From assembly GCA_963727495.1 (NCBI GenBank), contig CAVSGQ010000009.1, positions 124,001 through 188,000 of the forward strand: 64,000 nucleotides of DNA. Reading direction: 5' to 3'. Positions 1 through 8,247 of the stretch are shown piece after piece. The notes below the pieces were generated by a model that searched no databases, was not told the origin of the DNA, and worked only from the letters and a program-made list of their open reading frames with translations. Position 1 is the stretch's first letter; every line of letters begins with the position of its first letter. This DNA comes from Actinophytocola sp963727495 (lineage in GTDB: Bacteria; Actinomycetota; Actinomycetes; Mycobacteriales; Pseudonocardiaceae). The position numbers and the translations under genes are program-made.

Positions 1-450
1 GACGAGTACGGGGGGATCCTGAGCCCGGGGGCGGCCGGCCCGGCGACGGTGGCGGAGATGACGCTGCTGTCCCAGGACGCCACGAACCCGAACGCCCGCG
101 CCGGGCTGGCCTTCCGTGACGACCTGCGCGCGCCCGGCTCGTCGGCGGGCTACGTGGCGCTGGTGGCCAAGCCGGCCGGCGGCTTCCTGCTGCTGTGGGA
201 CGCCGACGGCGAGGGCACGCTCGACTCGGTCTCCCGCCTGGAACGCGATCCCACCCCGCTGCCCGCCCGGATGCGCCTGGTCCGCGAGGGCGCCCGCTTC
301 ACCGGCTCGGTCCTCCTCGACGACGCCTGGCACCAGGTGGGCGCGGTAGACCTGGCCGCGGCGTCCATACAGGACGTCGGCGTCGTGTGCTGCGCGCACG
401 CCACGACCCCCGGCCGCGCCCTGTTCACCGACCTGAGCATCACCCCGTAG
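1..450 (+). CDS. C-terminal part of a concanavalin/lectin-like domain protein (5' truncated by window)
   Basis: The frame is open from base 1 and ends at TAG 448-450, so this is the last ~149 residues of a longer protein; the ATG at 49 is internal. The visible part has a beta-rich pattern (for example GLAFRDDL, GYVALVAKPAGGFLLLWD and RMRLVREGARFTG) of the kind seen in laminin-G/DUF1349-like domains that end secreted glycosidases or other exported actinobacterial proteins. That family reading comes from pattern alone and is not firm; the catalytic or N-terminal part lies outside the window. It converges on the transglutaminase gene, and a hairpin-forming repeat array fills the gap. Confidence 0.55.
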   Translation, partial: DEYGGILSPGAAGPATVAEMTLLSQDATNPNARAGLAFRDDLRAPGSSAGYVALVAKPAGGFLLLWDADGEGTLDSVSRLERDPTPLPARMRLVREGARFTGSVLLDDAWHQVGAVDLAAASIQDVGVVCCAHATTPGRALFTDLSITP

Positions 451-464
451 CCACCCCTCACCGA

Positions 465-624
465 GCCGACCCCCCACGCGGTCGAACCGACCCGTCACGC
501 GGTCGAACCGACTCGCCACGCGGTCGAGCCGACGCCGCGCGTCGCCGAGCGACGCACCACCGGCGGGTCGCTTCGGCGTTGCGGGGGTCGACTCGCCGGT
601 GTGGGGGGTCGGTTCGGTGGATGC
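465..624. repeat. Array of 21-bp GTCGA-rich units in opposed orientations (array 1)
   Basis: Three tandem 21-bp units (465-485, 486-506, 507-527) share the core CACGCGGTCGA. A junction rich in GACGCCGCGCGTCGCCGA follows, then two units in the opposite orientation (586-606, 607-627) with the core GGTCGGTTCGGTG. The arms are complementary, so the region can form a long imperfect hairpin. It lies between two convergent genes and ends on the stop codon of the leftward transglutaminase gene. Related arrays occur at 35003-35314 and 63028-63227. Confidence 0.85.
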
Positions 625-3084
625 TCAGCGGCTCCGGCGGCGCAGGACCGAGCGGGGGAGCAGCCTCGCCCGCCAGCCGAGGGGGTCCGTGCGGCGCAGG
701 CCCTCGATCAGCGTGTCGAACGCGCCGGCGAGCGTCGGGCTCGGCTCGGCGCTGCCGCCGTACCAGGAGCGCTCCACCTCGCTGACCACCGTGCGCAGCG
801 CCTGCTTGCCCTCGTCGTCGAGCTCGTGCTCGGTGGCCAGCCGGCGCGCGACGATCCGGACCGTGTCGGTGCTGGTGACCTCCGCGCCCCGGTCGGCGGA
901 CTCGGCGAGCAGCTCCGCCCACGCCGACGTGGCCGCCGCCGGCCCGCCGATGTGCGCCTCGTGCCGCCGGTGCAGCCGCTGCCGCCCGCGCACCAGACCC
1001 GGCGCCGCCGCGATCAGCAGCACCAGTACCAGCGCGGCCAGCCACCACGACACGATCGCCGCCGCGAACACGACCGCCAGCGCCCCCGCGCCGGCCGCCA
1101 GCGGGACGGTCAGCCGCCGTCGCCGCCCGGCCGCCGCGAGCCCGGACGCCGCGATCACCACCACGACCAGCGCGGCGATCGTCAACCAGACCCAGCTCGG
1201 CGGGCCGCCGTCGCCCTGGTGGGTCACGGCCGCGCCGGCCTGGTCGTTCTGCTGGTCCTGCTGGTTCTCGGGCGGCCCGGCCGCCGCGGACGGCGCCTGC
1301 GACCTGCTCGCACCGGTCGTCGGGTCGTCCTGCGGACCGGACACCCCGCTCTGCGACACGTACGGCGGGGTGTAGGACGTGCCGTCGGACAGCGGTGTCG
1401 GGTCGAACATCTCCCAGCCGAGCCCGGGGAAGAACACCTCGACCCAGGCGTGCGCGTTCTGCGTGGTGATCGAGCGGTAGTCGCCGGACTCGAAGCCTGC
1501 GGTGTAGCCCATCGCCACCCGGGACGGGATGCCGGCCGCGCGCAGCAGGATCGCCATCGACGAGGCGTACTGCTCGCAGAACCCGGACTTGCTGCGGAAC
1601 AGGAAGTCGGTGAGCGCGTCCTCGTCGCTGCCGGCCGCGGTCTCGGTGTCGTAGACGAACCCGTTGCCGGCGTCGAAGTAGCCGAGGATCGCCTGCACTT
1701 TGTCGTAGGTGGAGCCGCGCCCCGCGGTCAGCTCGTTGGCCAGCCGCCGCACGCGCGGGTTGATGCCGCGGTTGGCGGTGTAGCGCTTGTCGACGTCGCC
1801 GGGGATCGCCGGCCGCGCGTTGCGCATCTGCTCGGCGGTCGGCTGGCTGAGGTCGGCCTCCTCGACGTAGGTCGGCAGGATCTGCTGGCTGGGGCCGTAG
1901 AGCATGCCGCTGACCGGGTCGTAGCGGATGTCCTCGGGCAGGTCGTGCATCCGCCGCGGGATGCCGACCACCGGCGCCCACTTGTCCTTGGAGTTGATCG
2001 GCTCGATCTGGATGTCCACGGTCTCCGCGGACGGCCCGAACGCCTCCTGCCCGAACGGCAGCGGCAGCGGGCGGTCGGTGGGCGTTCCGTCCGGCAGCTG
2101 GTCGGCGCCGCGCCAGCCGCCGTTGCTGTCGTAGTCGGCGAGCGTGAGCGCGCGCAGGTAGCGGGCGTCGTCGCCGAGGTTGCGGACCCGGAACAGCTCG
2201 ACGTTGCCGTCCTGGTCGAGCATCCCGCGCAGCTGGGTGAACGGGTTGAGGCCCAGCCCGCCCTGGCCGCCGGAGCCCTGCCCGCCGGGGAGCTGGCCGA
2301 CGGTGCCGATGAAGGTCACGGTGGCGCCGGCGACCAGTGCGATCGCCACTGCGCCGGACACCAGCGCGGCCGGCGAGCCGACCCCGCCGCCGGTGCCCTG
2401 CACGACCGGCCGGTTGCGCCACTGCTGGTGGCGGTGCGCGCCGTCCACCGCCAGCAGCGCGGCGAAGGAGACCGCGCCGAGCACGAACGCCCACCACGGC
2501 AGCATCTCGTCGGCGAGCGAGGCGGGCACCGCGTAGACGCACAGCAGCACCAGCCCGCACGCGGCGGGGGTGCCGGCGGAGACGGCCAGCGTGTCGACCA
2601 GGACGGCCACCAGGCCGATCGCGATGACCACCAGGCACAGCACGGCGGGCGAGGCGTCCACCGGCGGCACACCGGTCCGCACCACCTCGATGGACGTGCG
2701 CAGCACGTCACCGAGCTCGGCGATGGCGTCCGGGCCGGGGAACAGGCCGAACACGCCGCTGTCGGTGAACAGCGCGATCAGCAGGCACAGCAGCGCGAAC
2801 ATCTGCGCGAGCCCGACCAGCAGGATCGGCGCGCGCACGGCGCGCAGCCCCAGCCCGACCGCGGTGACGACGGTGACCGCCACGCCGGCGTAGCCCCACC
2901 AGCGCAGCCCGTCGATCACGCCGGCGAGCGCGAGCGACGCGCACAGCGTGGTCACCGCGGCGACCACCGGCGTCACGGTCATCGACCACTGCTGGGAGGT
3001 GAGCTCGCTGCCGGTCGCGCCCGGGCTCGGCGAACCGGGTGGCTGGTTCGGCGGGCTCGGCGGGCTCAGGGTCGGGGCACTCAC
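625..3084 (-). CDS. Transglutaminase-like membrane protein (TgpA/DUF3488 family)
   Basis: A protein of 819 residues. The first ~230 residues are hydrophobic membrane segments. They are followed by an extracytoplasmic transglutaminase-like domain with the nucleophile Cys in SGFCEQYASSMAILLRAAG, the His in NAHAWVEV and the Asp in MFDPTP. A late membrane segment (near VWLTIAALVVVVIAASG) and a C-terminal DUF4129-like tail complete it. The GTG start at 3084 overlaps the stop of the DUF58 gene by 4 bp, so moxR, DUF58 and this gene form one leftward operon. Operons of this type are widespread in actinobacteria, with MoxR thought to act as a chaperone-like ATPase for the membrane partners; the substrate is unknown. 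The 3' end runs into the hairpin array. Confidence 0.9.
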   Translation of the reverse strand: MSAPTLSPPSPPNQPPGSPSPGATGSELTSQQWSMTVTPVVAAVTTLCASLALAGVIDGLRWWGYAGVAVTVVTAVGLGLRAVRAPILLVGLAQMFALLCLLIALFTDSGVFGLFPGPDAIAELGDVLRTSIEVVRTGVPPVDASPAVLCLVVIAIGLVAVLVDTLAVSAGTPAACGLVLLCVYAVPASLADEMLPWWAFVLGAVSFAALLAVDGAHRHQQWRNRPVVQGTGGGVGSPAALVSGAVAIALVAGATVTFIGTVGQLPGGQGSGGQGGLGLNPFTQLRGMLDQDGNVELFRVRNLGDDARYLRALTLADYDSNGGWRGADQLPDGTPTDRPLPLPFGQEAFGPSAETVDIQIEPINSKDKWAPVVGIPRRMHDLPEDIRYDPVSGMLYGPSQQILPTYVEEADLSQPTAEQMRNARPAIPGDVDKRYTANRGINPRVRRLANELTAGRGSTYDKVQAILGYFDAGNGFVYDTETAAGSDEDALTDFLFRSKSGFCEQYASSMAILLRAAGIPSRVAMGYTAGFESGDYRSITTQNAHAWVEVFFPGLGWEMFDPTPLSDGTSYTPPYVSQSGVSGPQDDPTTGASRSQAPSAAAGPPENQQDQQNDQAGAAVTHQGDGGPPSWVWLTIAALVVVVIAASGLAAAGRRRRLTVPLAAGAGALAVVFAAAIVSWWLAALVLVLLIAAAPGLVRGRQRLHRRHEAHIGGPAAATSAWAELLAESADRGAEVTSTDTVRIVARRLATEHELDDEGKQALRTVVSEVERSWYGGSAEPSPTLAGAFDTLIEGLRRTDPLGWRARLLPRSVLRRRSR

Positions 3085-4382
3085 TGACCTGCTCCGGTGA
3101 TCATGGCGTCGTGGCGGGTGCCGTGGGTGCGGCAGAGGGTGGCCCAGGTCGCGGTCATCGGCAGGTTCGGGCGGGCGACCGTCACGCCCCAGCCCGCGCC
3201 GCGCAGCAGCGCGGTCGCGCCGTCGATGTCGGTGTCCTCCCCGGCGGGCGGCGCGGCGGCCTCCGGACCGGTCGCGCCCCAGGCCGCGGTGTCCAGCAGC
3301 ACGGCGAGGCTGCGGGTGCCGCGGGAGCGCTGGCTGATGAGCTGGCTGAGCGCCTCCGGGGTGGTCGCGCCGAGGATGGCGATCAGCTCCTGGCCGTGCC
3401 CGGGGTCGGTGCGCGCGCCGATCTCGTGCTGCGGGGTGGCCTGCAGCGCGGCCAGCGCGTCGAGCACCGCGTTGTCGTTGTGCGTGCCGTCGCCGGTGTC
3501 GCTGACGATCAGCCTGCCGCTCTCGGTCACCAGCCGGATCCGCTGGCCGTAGCGGTGCAGGTGCAGGCAGATGCTCGCGGCGAAGGACACAGCCCACTCC
3601 AGCGAGGCGGTGGTGCCGGCGCCGCGGTGCGCGGCGGCGCGGTGGTCGAGCAGCACGGTCGTGCCGCCGCGCCACGGGCGCTCCTCGACGCGCACCATCA
3701 TCTCGTCGCGCTTGGCGGTCGACCGCCAGTGGACCTTGCGCAGGTCATCGCCCTGCCGGTAGGGGCGCACGATCGCGTCGTCCTCGCCCTGGCCGGCGGC
3801 CAGCCGCACCGAGCCGTCGTCGCCCGAGCCCAGGCCGGACCCGCCGGGCACGCCGTGCAGCCGGACGATCCGGGGCACCACGATCAGCCGCGAGGTGTGC
3901 GCGAGCTCCCGCTCGAACTCGGCCAGGCCGAAGGGGTCGGTGATCGTCGCCTTGAGCGGGCCGAGCTGCTGGATGCCGCGCAGCATCGGCTGGACCGTGT
4001 AGCGCAGCCGGGTGCCGGTGTGCCGGGGCAGGTGCTCGATGGCGAAGCGCGGCTTGCCGCCGAGCGAGTAGGGCACCCCGTCGGAGACCAGCAGGCCGCC
4101 CGTGGGCAGCCGCCCGGTGCTGCGAATGTGCAGCGACACCTCCGCGCGCCCGCCGACGGGCACGCGGATCGGCACGATCTGACGTTGTGCGTGCAGGCCG
4201 ACCCGGGCCACCGCGGTCAGGAAGCAGACGAGCAGCGGGAGCGCGACCACGAACACGGACACGCGCAGCAGGTCACGTTCGTTGAGGATGACCGAGCACA
4301 GCGCGGCGGCCAGGCCCGCGGCGAGCAGGCACCTGCCGCGCGTGGTCAGACCCGACAGCGCACCGCGCACCGGCCGCGCCAC
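3081..4382 (-). CDS. DUF58 domain membrane protein
   Basis: A protein of 433 residues. Two N-terminal transmembrane segments (about residues 15-65: LLAAGLAAALCSVIL, then VFVVALPLLVCFLTAV) precede a cytoplasmic region with the DUF58 signature VHWRSTAKRDEMMVR and a von Willebrand A-like fold. The start is taken as the GTG at 4382, two bases after the moxR stop; the open frame runs much further upstream inside moxR, but that part is a shadow of moxR. DUF58 proteins are regularly co-encoded with MoxR AAA+ ATPases and transglutaminase-like proteins, as here. The molecular role is not established. Confidence 0.88.
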   Translation of the reverse strand: MARPVRGALSGLTTRGRCLLAAGLAAALCSVILNERDLLRVSVFVVALPLLVCFLTAVARVGLHAQRQIVPIRVPVGGRAEVSLHIRSTGRLPTGGLLVSDGVPYSLGGKPRFAIEHLPRHTGTRLRYTVQPMLRGIQQLGPLKATITDPFGLAEFERELAHTSRLIVVPRIVRLHGVPGGSGLGSGDDGSVRLAAGQGEDDAIVRPYRQGDDLRKVHWRSTAKRDEMMVRVEERPWRGGTTVLLDHRAAAHRGAGTTASLEWAVSFAASICLHLHRYGQRIRLVTESGRLIVSDTGDGTHNDNAVLDALAALQATPQHEIGARTDPGHGQELIAILGATTPEALSQLISQRSRGTRSLAVLLDTAAWGATGPEAAAPPAGEDTDIDGATALLRGAGWGVTVARPNLPMTATWATLCRTHGTRHDAMITGAGQ

Positions 4383-4384
4383 GG

Positions 4385-5479
4385 CTAGCGGTTCCTGGTC
4401 CAGTGGGTGTTCGGGTCCGGCGCCGCCTGCGGCACGGGCACCCGCTGCACCAGCGAGCGGATCAGCTCGGCGGTCGACCGGCGGCCGGCCTGCGCCTCGG
4501 GGGTCAGCACCAGCCGGTGCGCGAGGACCGGCACGGCCACCGCGTGCACGTCGTCGGGGACCACGAAGTCGCGGCCGGACAGCGCCGCCTGTGCGCGCGC
4601 CGCGCGCACCAGGTGCAGGGTCGACCGGGGAGAGGCGCCGATGCGGACCTCCGGCAGCCGGCGCGTGGTCGAGACGAGCTCGACGGCGTAGCGGCGCACG
4701 TCGGGGGAGAGCTTGATGCCGCGCACGGTCTCGATGAGCTTGCGCACCTGGTCCGCGTGCGAGACCGGCTGCAGCTCGGCGAGGGGGTTGTGCCCGGAGT
4801 GCTCGTCGACCATCGCGAGCTCGGCGGCGGGGTCCGGGTAGCCGATGGACACCCGGGCGGTGAACCGGTCGCGCTGCGCCTCGGGCAGCGCGTACGTGCC
4901 CTCCATCTCGATCGGGTTCTGGGTCGCGATGACCATGAACGGCGCCTCGAGCTGGTAGGTGTTCAGGTCGACGGTGACCTGCTCCTCCTCCATGCACTCC
5001 AGCAGCGCCGACTGGGTCTTGGGGGAGGCGCGGTTGATCTCGTCGCCGACCACGATGTTGGCGAACACCGGGCCCGGGCGGAACTCGAACTCGTTGGTCT
5101 GCCGGTTGAAGATCGACACGCCGGTCACGTCGCTGGGCAGCAGGTCCGGGGTGAACTGGATGCGGCTGACGGTGCAGTCGATGGACCGGGCGAGGGCCTT
5201 GGCGAGCGACGTCTTGCCCACGCCGGGCACGTCCTCGACGAGCAGATGACCCTCCGCCAGGAGGGTCACGAGCGCGATCCGGACCACTTCGGGCTTGCCG
5301 ACCAGGACCCGCTCGACGTTCGCGGCGATGCGCTGGGCGGCCGCGTTCAGCTCGTCGAGCGAGGACACCGGCCGGTAATGGTTGTTGACCGTCTCGGACG
5401 TGTGCCCGGGGTAGTGGTCACCGCCATGCGCCGCGTAGGGGTTGCCTGGCAGCGCCGATGGCGGGGTACTGGACGTCAC
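4385..5479 (-). CDS. MoxR family AAA+ ATPase
   Basis: A protein of 364 residues. It has Walker A GVGKTS, Walker B/sensor region VVGDEINRASPKTQSALLE, and the C-terminal AAA lid typical of MoxR. The start is GTG at 5479, decided by an AGGAGG ribosome site 5 bp upstream (5484-5489). It is the first gene of the leftward operon with DUF58 and transglutaminase genes and is probably a cytoplasmic chaperone-like ATPase for them. A minus-strand TTGACA (complement of 5526-5531) lies upstream, and a set of GTGGGG 10-bp repeats facing this gene lies at 5604-5629. Confidence 0.92.
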   Translation of the reverse strand: MTSSTPPSALPGNPYAAHGGDHYPGHTSETVNNHYRPVSSLDELNAAAQRIAANVERVLVGKPEVVRIALVTLLAEGHLLVEDVPGVGKTSLAKALARSIDCTVSRIQFTPDLLPSDVTGVSIFNRQTNEFEFRPGPVFANIVVGDEINRASPKTQSALLECMEEEQVTVDLNTYQLEAPFMVIATQNPIEMEGTYALPEAQRDRFTARVSIGYPDPAAELAMVDEHSGHNPLAELQPVSHADQVRKLIETVRGIKLSPDVRRYAVELVSTTRRLPEVRIGASPRSTLHLVRAARAQAALSGRDFVVPDDVHAVAVPVLAHRLVLTPEAQAGRRSTAELIRSLVQRVPVPQAAPDPNTHWTRNR

Positions 5480-5802
5480 GCGACCTCCTGAAGCTCATTC
5501 TTCGGCGCAAGCCTTCTCTGCAGTGTGTCAAACCGCTGAGAAGTGTGGTGGCCTCTCCATTGTCTACGCCTCCCGGCCGATTCGTGTTCCGGATCTTCCG
5601 AATCCCCACGACTCCCCACCAGCCGCCCCCGCGCGTCCCCGTTCTCGTGACGCGTGGCGCCCGCATGGGGTTGATCGGGCAGCCGGCGCTGCCCGTGAGG
5701 GCACCCGGTCGGGGGAGCCCACCACCGTTCCCCACCTTCCCCCCCACCGCGCTCACCTGGGAAAACGATGGCGGAGTGACATTTCGGCTCGCTGATTCGC
5801 CG
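5480..5802. other. Divergent intergenic region between moxR and mraZ
   Basis: I see no gene in this stretch. It holds the 5' regions of both divergent operons. On the minus strand there is a TTGACA hexamer (complement of 5526-5531) without a convincing -10. Two perfect GTGGGG motifs 10 bp apart (complement of 5604-5609 and 5614-5619) resemble MraZ boxes. Further C-rich copies (5730-5735, 5742-5747) are spaced 12 bp apart and so do not keep the operator period. Confidence 0.6.
5604..5629 (-). promoter_or_regulatory. MraZ-box-like repeats oriented toward moxR
   Basis: Read on the minus strand, two units GTGGGGAGTC and GTGGGGATTC follow each other with an exact 10-bp period. A weaker G-rich unit lies at the adjoining 10-bp position. 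This is the same unit size and core as the MraZ operator in the dcw promoter about 200 bp away, but in reverse orientation and upstream of moxR. That MraZ binds here is an inference. Confidence 0.45.
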
Positions 5803-5844
5803 TTGACTGTGGTGAAAAGTGGGGTACGGTGGCGGCAAGTGGGG
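5803..5844 (+). promoter_or_regulatory. dcw operon promoter overlapped by four MraZ boxes
   Basis: TTGACT (5803-5808) and TACGGT (5825-5830), 16 bp apart, form a plausible promoter. Four direct repeats with core GTGG[TGC]G start at 5809, 5819, 5829 and 5839, exactly 10 bp apart, from inside the promoter spacer to just past the expected start of transcription. MraZ is known to bind direct repeats of this kind and repress its own operon in several bacteria, so autoregulation is expected. Confidence 0.8.
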
Positions 5845-5896
5845 CGGAAGGGGGCCTCATGACTGGCCCGCAGGGCCGGTGGGGAGGTGGGCGCCG

Positions 5897-6328
5897 ATGT
5901 TCCTCGGCACGCACACCCCCAGGTTGGACGACAAGGGGCGGCTCACGCTGCCTGCCAAGTTCCGAGACGCGCTCGCGGGTGGGCTGATGGTCACCAAGGG
6001 CCAGGACCACTGTCTCTACGTGTTTCCGCGCGCGGAGTTCGAGGAGATGGCACGCAAGGTTGCCGCGGCGCCCCTGACGAACGAGGCGGTGCGCGCCTAC
6101 CAGCGGTACCTGTTCGCCGGAACCGACGAGCAGCGACCCGACGGGCAGGGGCGGATCGCGATCGCACCGGAGTTGCGGCGCTATGCCGGGCTCACCAAGG
6201 AGTGCGTGGTCATCGGTGCGATCACCCGGCTGGAGATCTGGGACGCGCAAGCGTGGCAGACCTACCTGGACGAGCACGAGGACAGCTACTCCCGGGCCGC
6301 GGAGGAGGTCCTCCCCGGGGTGTTCTGA
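5897..6328 (+). CDS. mraZ: Transcriptional regulator MraZ
   Basis: A protein of 143 residues, the usual length. It has the two SpoVT/AbrB-like repeats of MraZ, each with the DxxGR signature: DDKGRLTLPAKFRDAL near the N-terminus and DGQGRIAIAPELRRYA near residue 80. MraZ forms a ring-shaped oligomer that binds GTGGG-type direct repeats and controls the dcw cluster. The start is ATG at 5897 with GGGGAGG upstream. It is the first gene of the dcw cluster, with its presumed operator immediately upstream. Confidence 0.96.
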   Translation: MFLGTHTPRLDDKGRLTLPAKFRDALAGGLMVTKGQDHCLYVFPRAEFEEMARKVAAAPLTNEAVRAYQRYLFAGTDEQRPDGQGRIAIAPELRRYAGLTKECVVIGAITRLEIWDAQAWQTYLDEHEDSYSRAAEEVLPGVF

Positions 6329-6538
6329 CCCCGGCCGCTCGGGTCGGCTCCGGAGCGGGGACGCGGGTGCCGTGAGGCCTCGGTCCGCTCGCTTTCGGTC
6401 CTGGCGCACCTTCCCCGGTGCCAGGGCCGACGAGCGGGCGGGGACCTGGCGGCACCCCCGGTCGACTTGTCGGCTTGTCGCCATGTCGGTGTGTCGTCGT
6501 CGCCGTGTCGTCGTGGGAGGCAGCGGAAGGGGGTGGCC
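6329..6538 (+). other. mraZ-rsmH spacer with short TGTCG repeats
   Basis: A 210-bp gap with no gene that I can support. From about 6462 to 6515 it carries a run of loosely spaced TTGTCG, ATGTCG and GTGTCG motifs, giving a locally repetitive sequence just ahead of the rsmH ribosome site (GGAAGGGGG). The role is unknown; it could be a simple repeat or a leader structure. Confidence 0.4.
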
Positions 6539-7501
6539 ATGGCAGCCGCGCACGTCCCGGTCCTGGTGGAGCGGGTGCTGGCGTTGTTCGAGCCGGCGTT
6601 GTCCGGGGACTCCGCGGTGCTGGTCGACGCGACCGTCGGGCTCGGCGGGCACGCCGACGCGCTGCTCTCCGCGCATCCGGCGCTGACCCTGGTCGGCCTC
6701 GACCGCGATCCCGAGGCGATCGCCCGCTCCAGTGAGCGGCTGGCCCGCCACGGCGACCGGGTACACCTCGTGCACGCCGTCTACGACGAGATGCCCGACG
6801 TGCTGACCCGCCTCGGGTACCGCGCGACGGGCTCGGTCGACGGGGTGCTGATGGACCTGGGCGTGTCCTCCATGCAGCTCGACGTCGCCGGCCGCGGCTT
6901 CGCGTACGCGCAGGACGCGCCGCTGGACATGCGGATGGACCCGACCGCGGAGCTGACCGCGGCCGAGGTGCTCAACACCTACTCGGCCGCGGACCTCGCC
7001 CGGATCCTGCGCGACTACGGCGAGGAGCGGTTCGCCCGCAGGATCGCCGACGCGGTCGTGGCGGCCCGGGCCCGGGAGCCGTTCGCCTACAGCGGCCGGC
7101 TCGTCCAGCTGCTCTACGACACCGTGCCCGCGGCCAGCAGGCGCACCGGCGGGCACCCGGCCAAGCGGACGTTCCAGGCGCTGCGCATCGAGGTGAACGG
7201 CGAGCTCTCGGCGCTGAGCCGGGCGCTGCCGGCGGCCCTGGCGGCGCTGCGCGTGGGCGGGCGGATCGTCGTCGAGGCCTACCACTCGCTGGAGGACCGG
7301 CTGGTCAAGCGCGCGCTGGTGGAGCTCGCGAAGTCGCGGACGCCGCCGGGGGTCCCGGTCGAGCTGCCGGGGCACGGTCCGCAGCTGCGCCTGCTCACCC
7401 GGGGCGCGGAGCAGGCGGACGAGCAGGAGCGTGAGCACAACCCGCGGGCGGCCTCGGTACGGCTGCGCGCGGCAGAGCGGATTCTGGAGGCGGCAGCATG
7501 A
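6539..7501 (+). CDS. rsmH: 16S rRNA (cytosine1402-N4)-methyltransferase RsmH
   Basis: A protein of 320 residues that uses S-adenosylmethionine to N4-methylate C1402 of 16S rRNA in the P site. Visible features are an N-terminal HVPVLVERVL, the SAM-binding loop VDATVGLGGHADALL, GVLMDLGVSSMQLD, and the C-terminal YHSLEDRLVKRAL motif. The start is ATG at 6539, behind a G-rich ribosome site; the open frame extends upstream to 6467 but without family similarity. Its stop overlaps the ftsL start (ATGA), as expected in the dcw operon. Confidence 0.95.
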   Translation: MAAAHVPVLVERVLALFEPALSGDSAVLVDATVGLGGHADALLSAHPALTLVGLDRDPEAIARSSERLARHGDRVHLVHAVYDEMPDVLTRLGYRATGSVDGVLMDLGVSSMQLDVAGRGFAYAQDAPLDMRMDPTAELTAAEVLNTYSAADLARILRDYGEERFARRIADAVVAARAREPFAYSGRLVQLLYDTVPAASRRTGGHPAKRTFQALRIEVNGELSALSRALPAALAALRVGGRIVVEAYHSLEDRLVKRALVELAKSRTPPGVPVELPGHGPQLRLLTRGAEQADEQEREHNPRAASVRLRAAERILEAAA

Positions 7502-8247
7502 CGGCACCGACCCGGAGCAGGCCGACCCGCGCCACGCGGGGGCGATCCGACGCCGCCGCCACCACGCGCCGCCGCCGCGCCGACCCCGCCGCGGAGCGAC
7601 GGCGGGAGGCACGGCTGTCCGCCGGCACCGTCGAGGCGCCCGAGCGCACGCCGGTCCGGCGCACCGCGGAGCGGACCGCCGGCCGGTCCCGTTCGGCCGC
7701 GGCGCAGCGTGCCTACGCGCGCCGGGCGCAGCGCGAGGGTCGCCCGGTCGAGCGGGTCGCGCGGCTCGCTCGCGAGGAGGACCACGCCGGGCGCGCGTCG
7801 TTCGTCATCCTGATCATCGCGCTGCTCACCGTCGGTGTGGCGGCGACGCTGTGGCTGTCGACCCAGGCGATCGCCGACTCCTACCGGCTGGAGGACGCGA
7901 AGCAGACCGCCGACCAGCTCGCCGAGCGCGCGGACCAGTTGCAGCGCGAGGTGACGAAGTCGGAGTCGGCCTCCGCGCTGGCCGAGCGCGCCAAGGCGAT
8001 GGGCATGGTGCCGGGGGGCGACCCGGCGCGGCTCGTCGTGCGCCCGGACGGCCGGGTCGTCGTGGTCGGCGAGCCGACGCCGGCGCAGAAGCCGAAGCCC
8101 CCGAAGCCCCCGAAGACCCCGGCGAGCTCGCAGCCGCCCGCCGCCGAGCACGGCGACGCGCAGCAGGGCGGCCAGCAGGCCGACCGGCGCGCCACCGGCG
8201 GGCAGCAGGCGCAGGAGCAGAACGCGGACACGCCGGGAGCCGGCTGA
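7498..8247 (+). CDS. ftsL: Cell division protein FtsL-like
   Basis: A protein of 249 residues. An Arg-rich cytoplasmic tail of about 100 residues is followed by one transmembrane helix (101-122, SFVILIIALLTVGVAATLWL) and a short coiled coil (LEDAKQTADQLAERADQLQREV). A Pro/Gln-rich tail ends the protein. This is the bitopic FtsL layout: FtsL bridges FtsQ and FtsB and activates the FtsWI synthase. Identification rests on topology and position between rsmH and ftsI, since FtsL sequence is poorly conserved. The start overlaps the rsmH stop by 4 bp. Confidence 0.85.
   Translation: MTAPTRSRPTRATRGRSDAAATTRRRRADPAAERRREARLSAGTVEAPERTPVRRTAERTAGRSRSAAAQRAYARRAQREGRPVERVARLAREEDHAGRASFVILIIALLTVGVAATLWLSTQAIADSYRLEDAKQTADQLAERADQLQREVTKSESASALAERAKAMGMVPGGDPARLVVRPDGRVVVVGEPTPAQKPKPPKPPKTPASSQPPAAEHGDAQQGGQQADRRATGGQQAQEQNADTPGAG

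Noticed and set aside
601..3087. Long antisense open frame over the transglutaminase gene
   Set aside because: High GC makes long shadow frames; the sequence is low-complexity Arg/Gly/Val and the opposite strand has clear domains.
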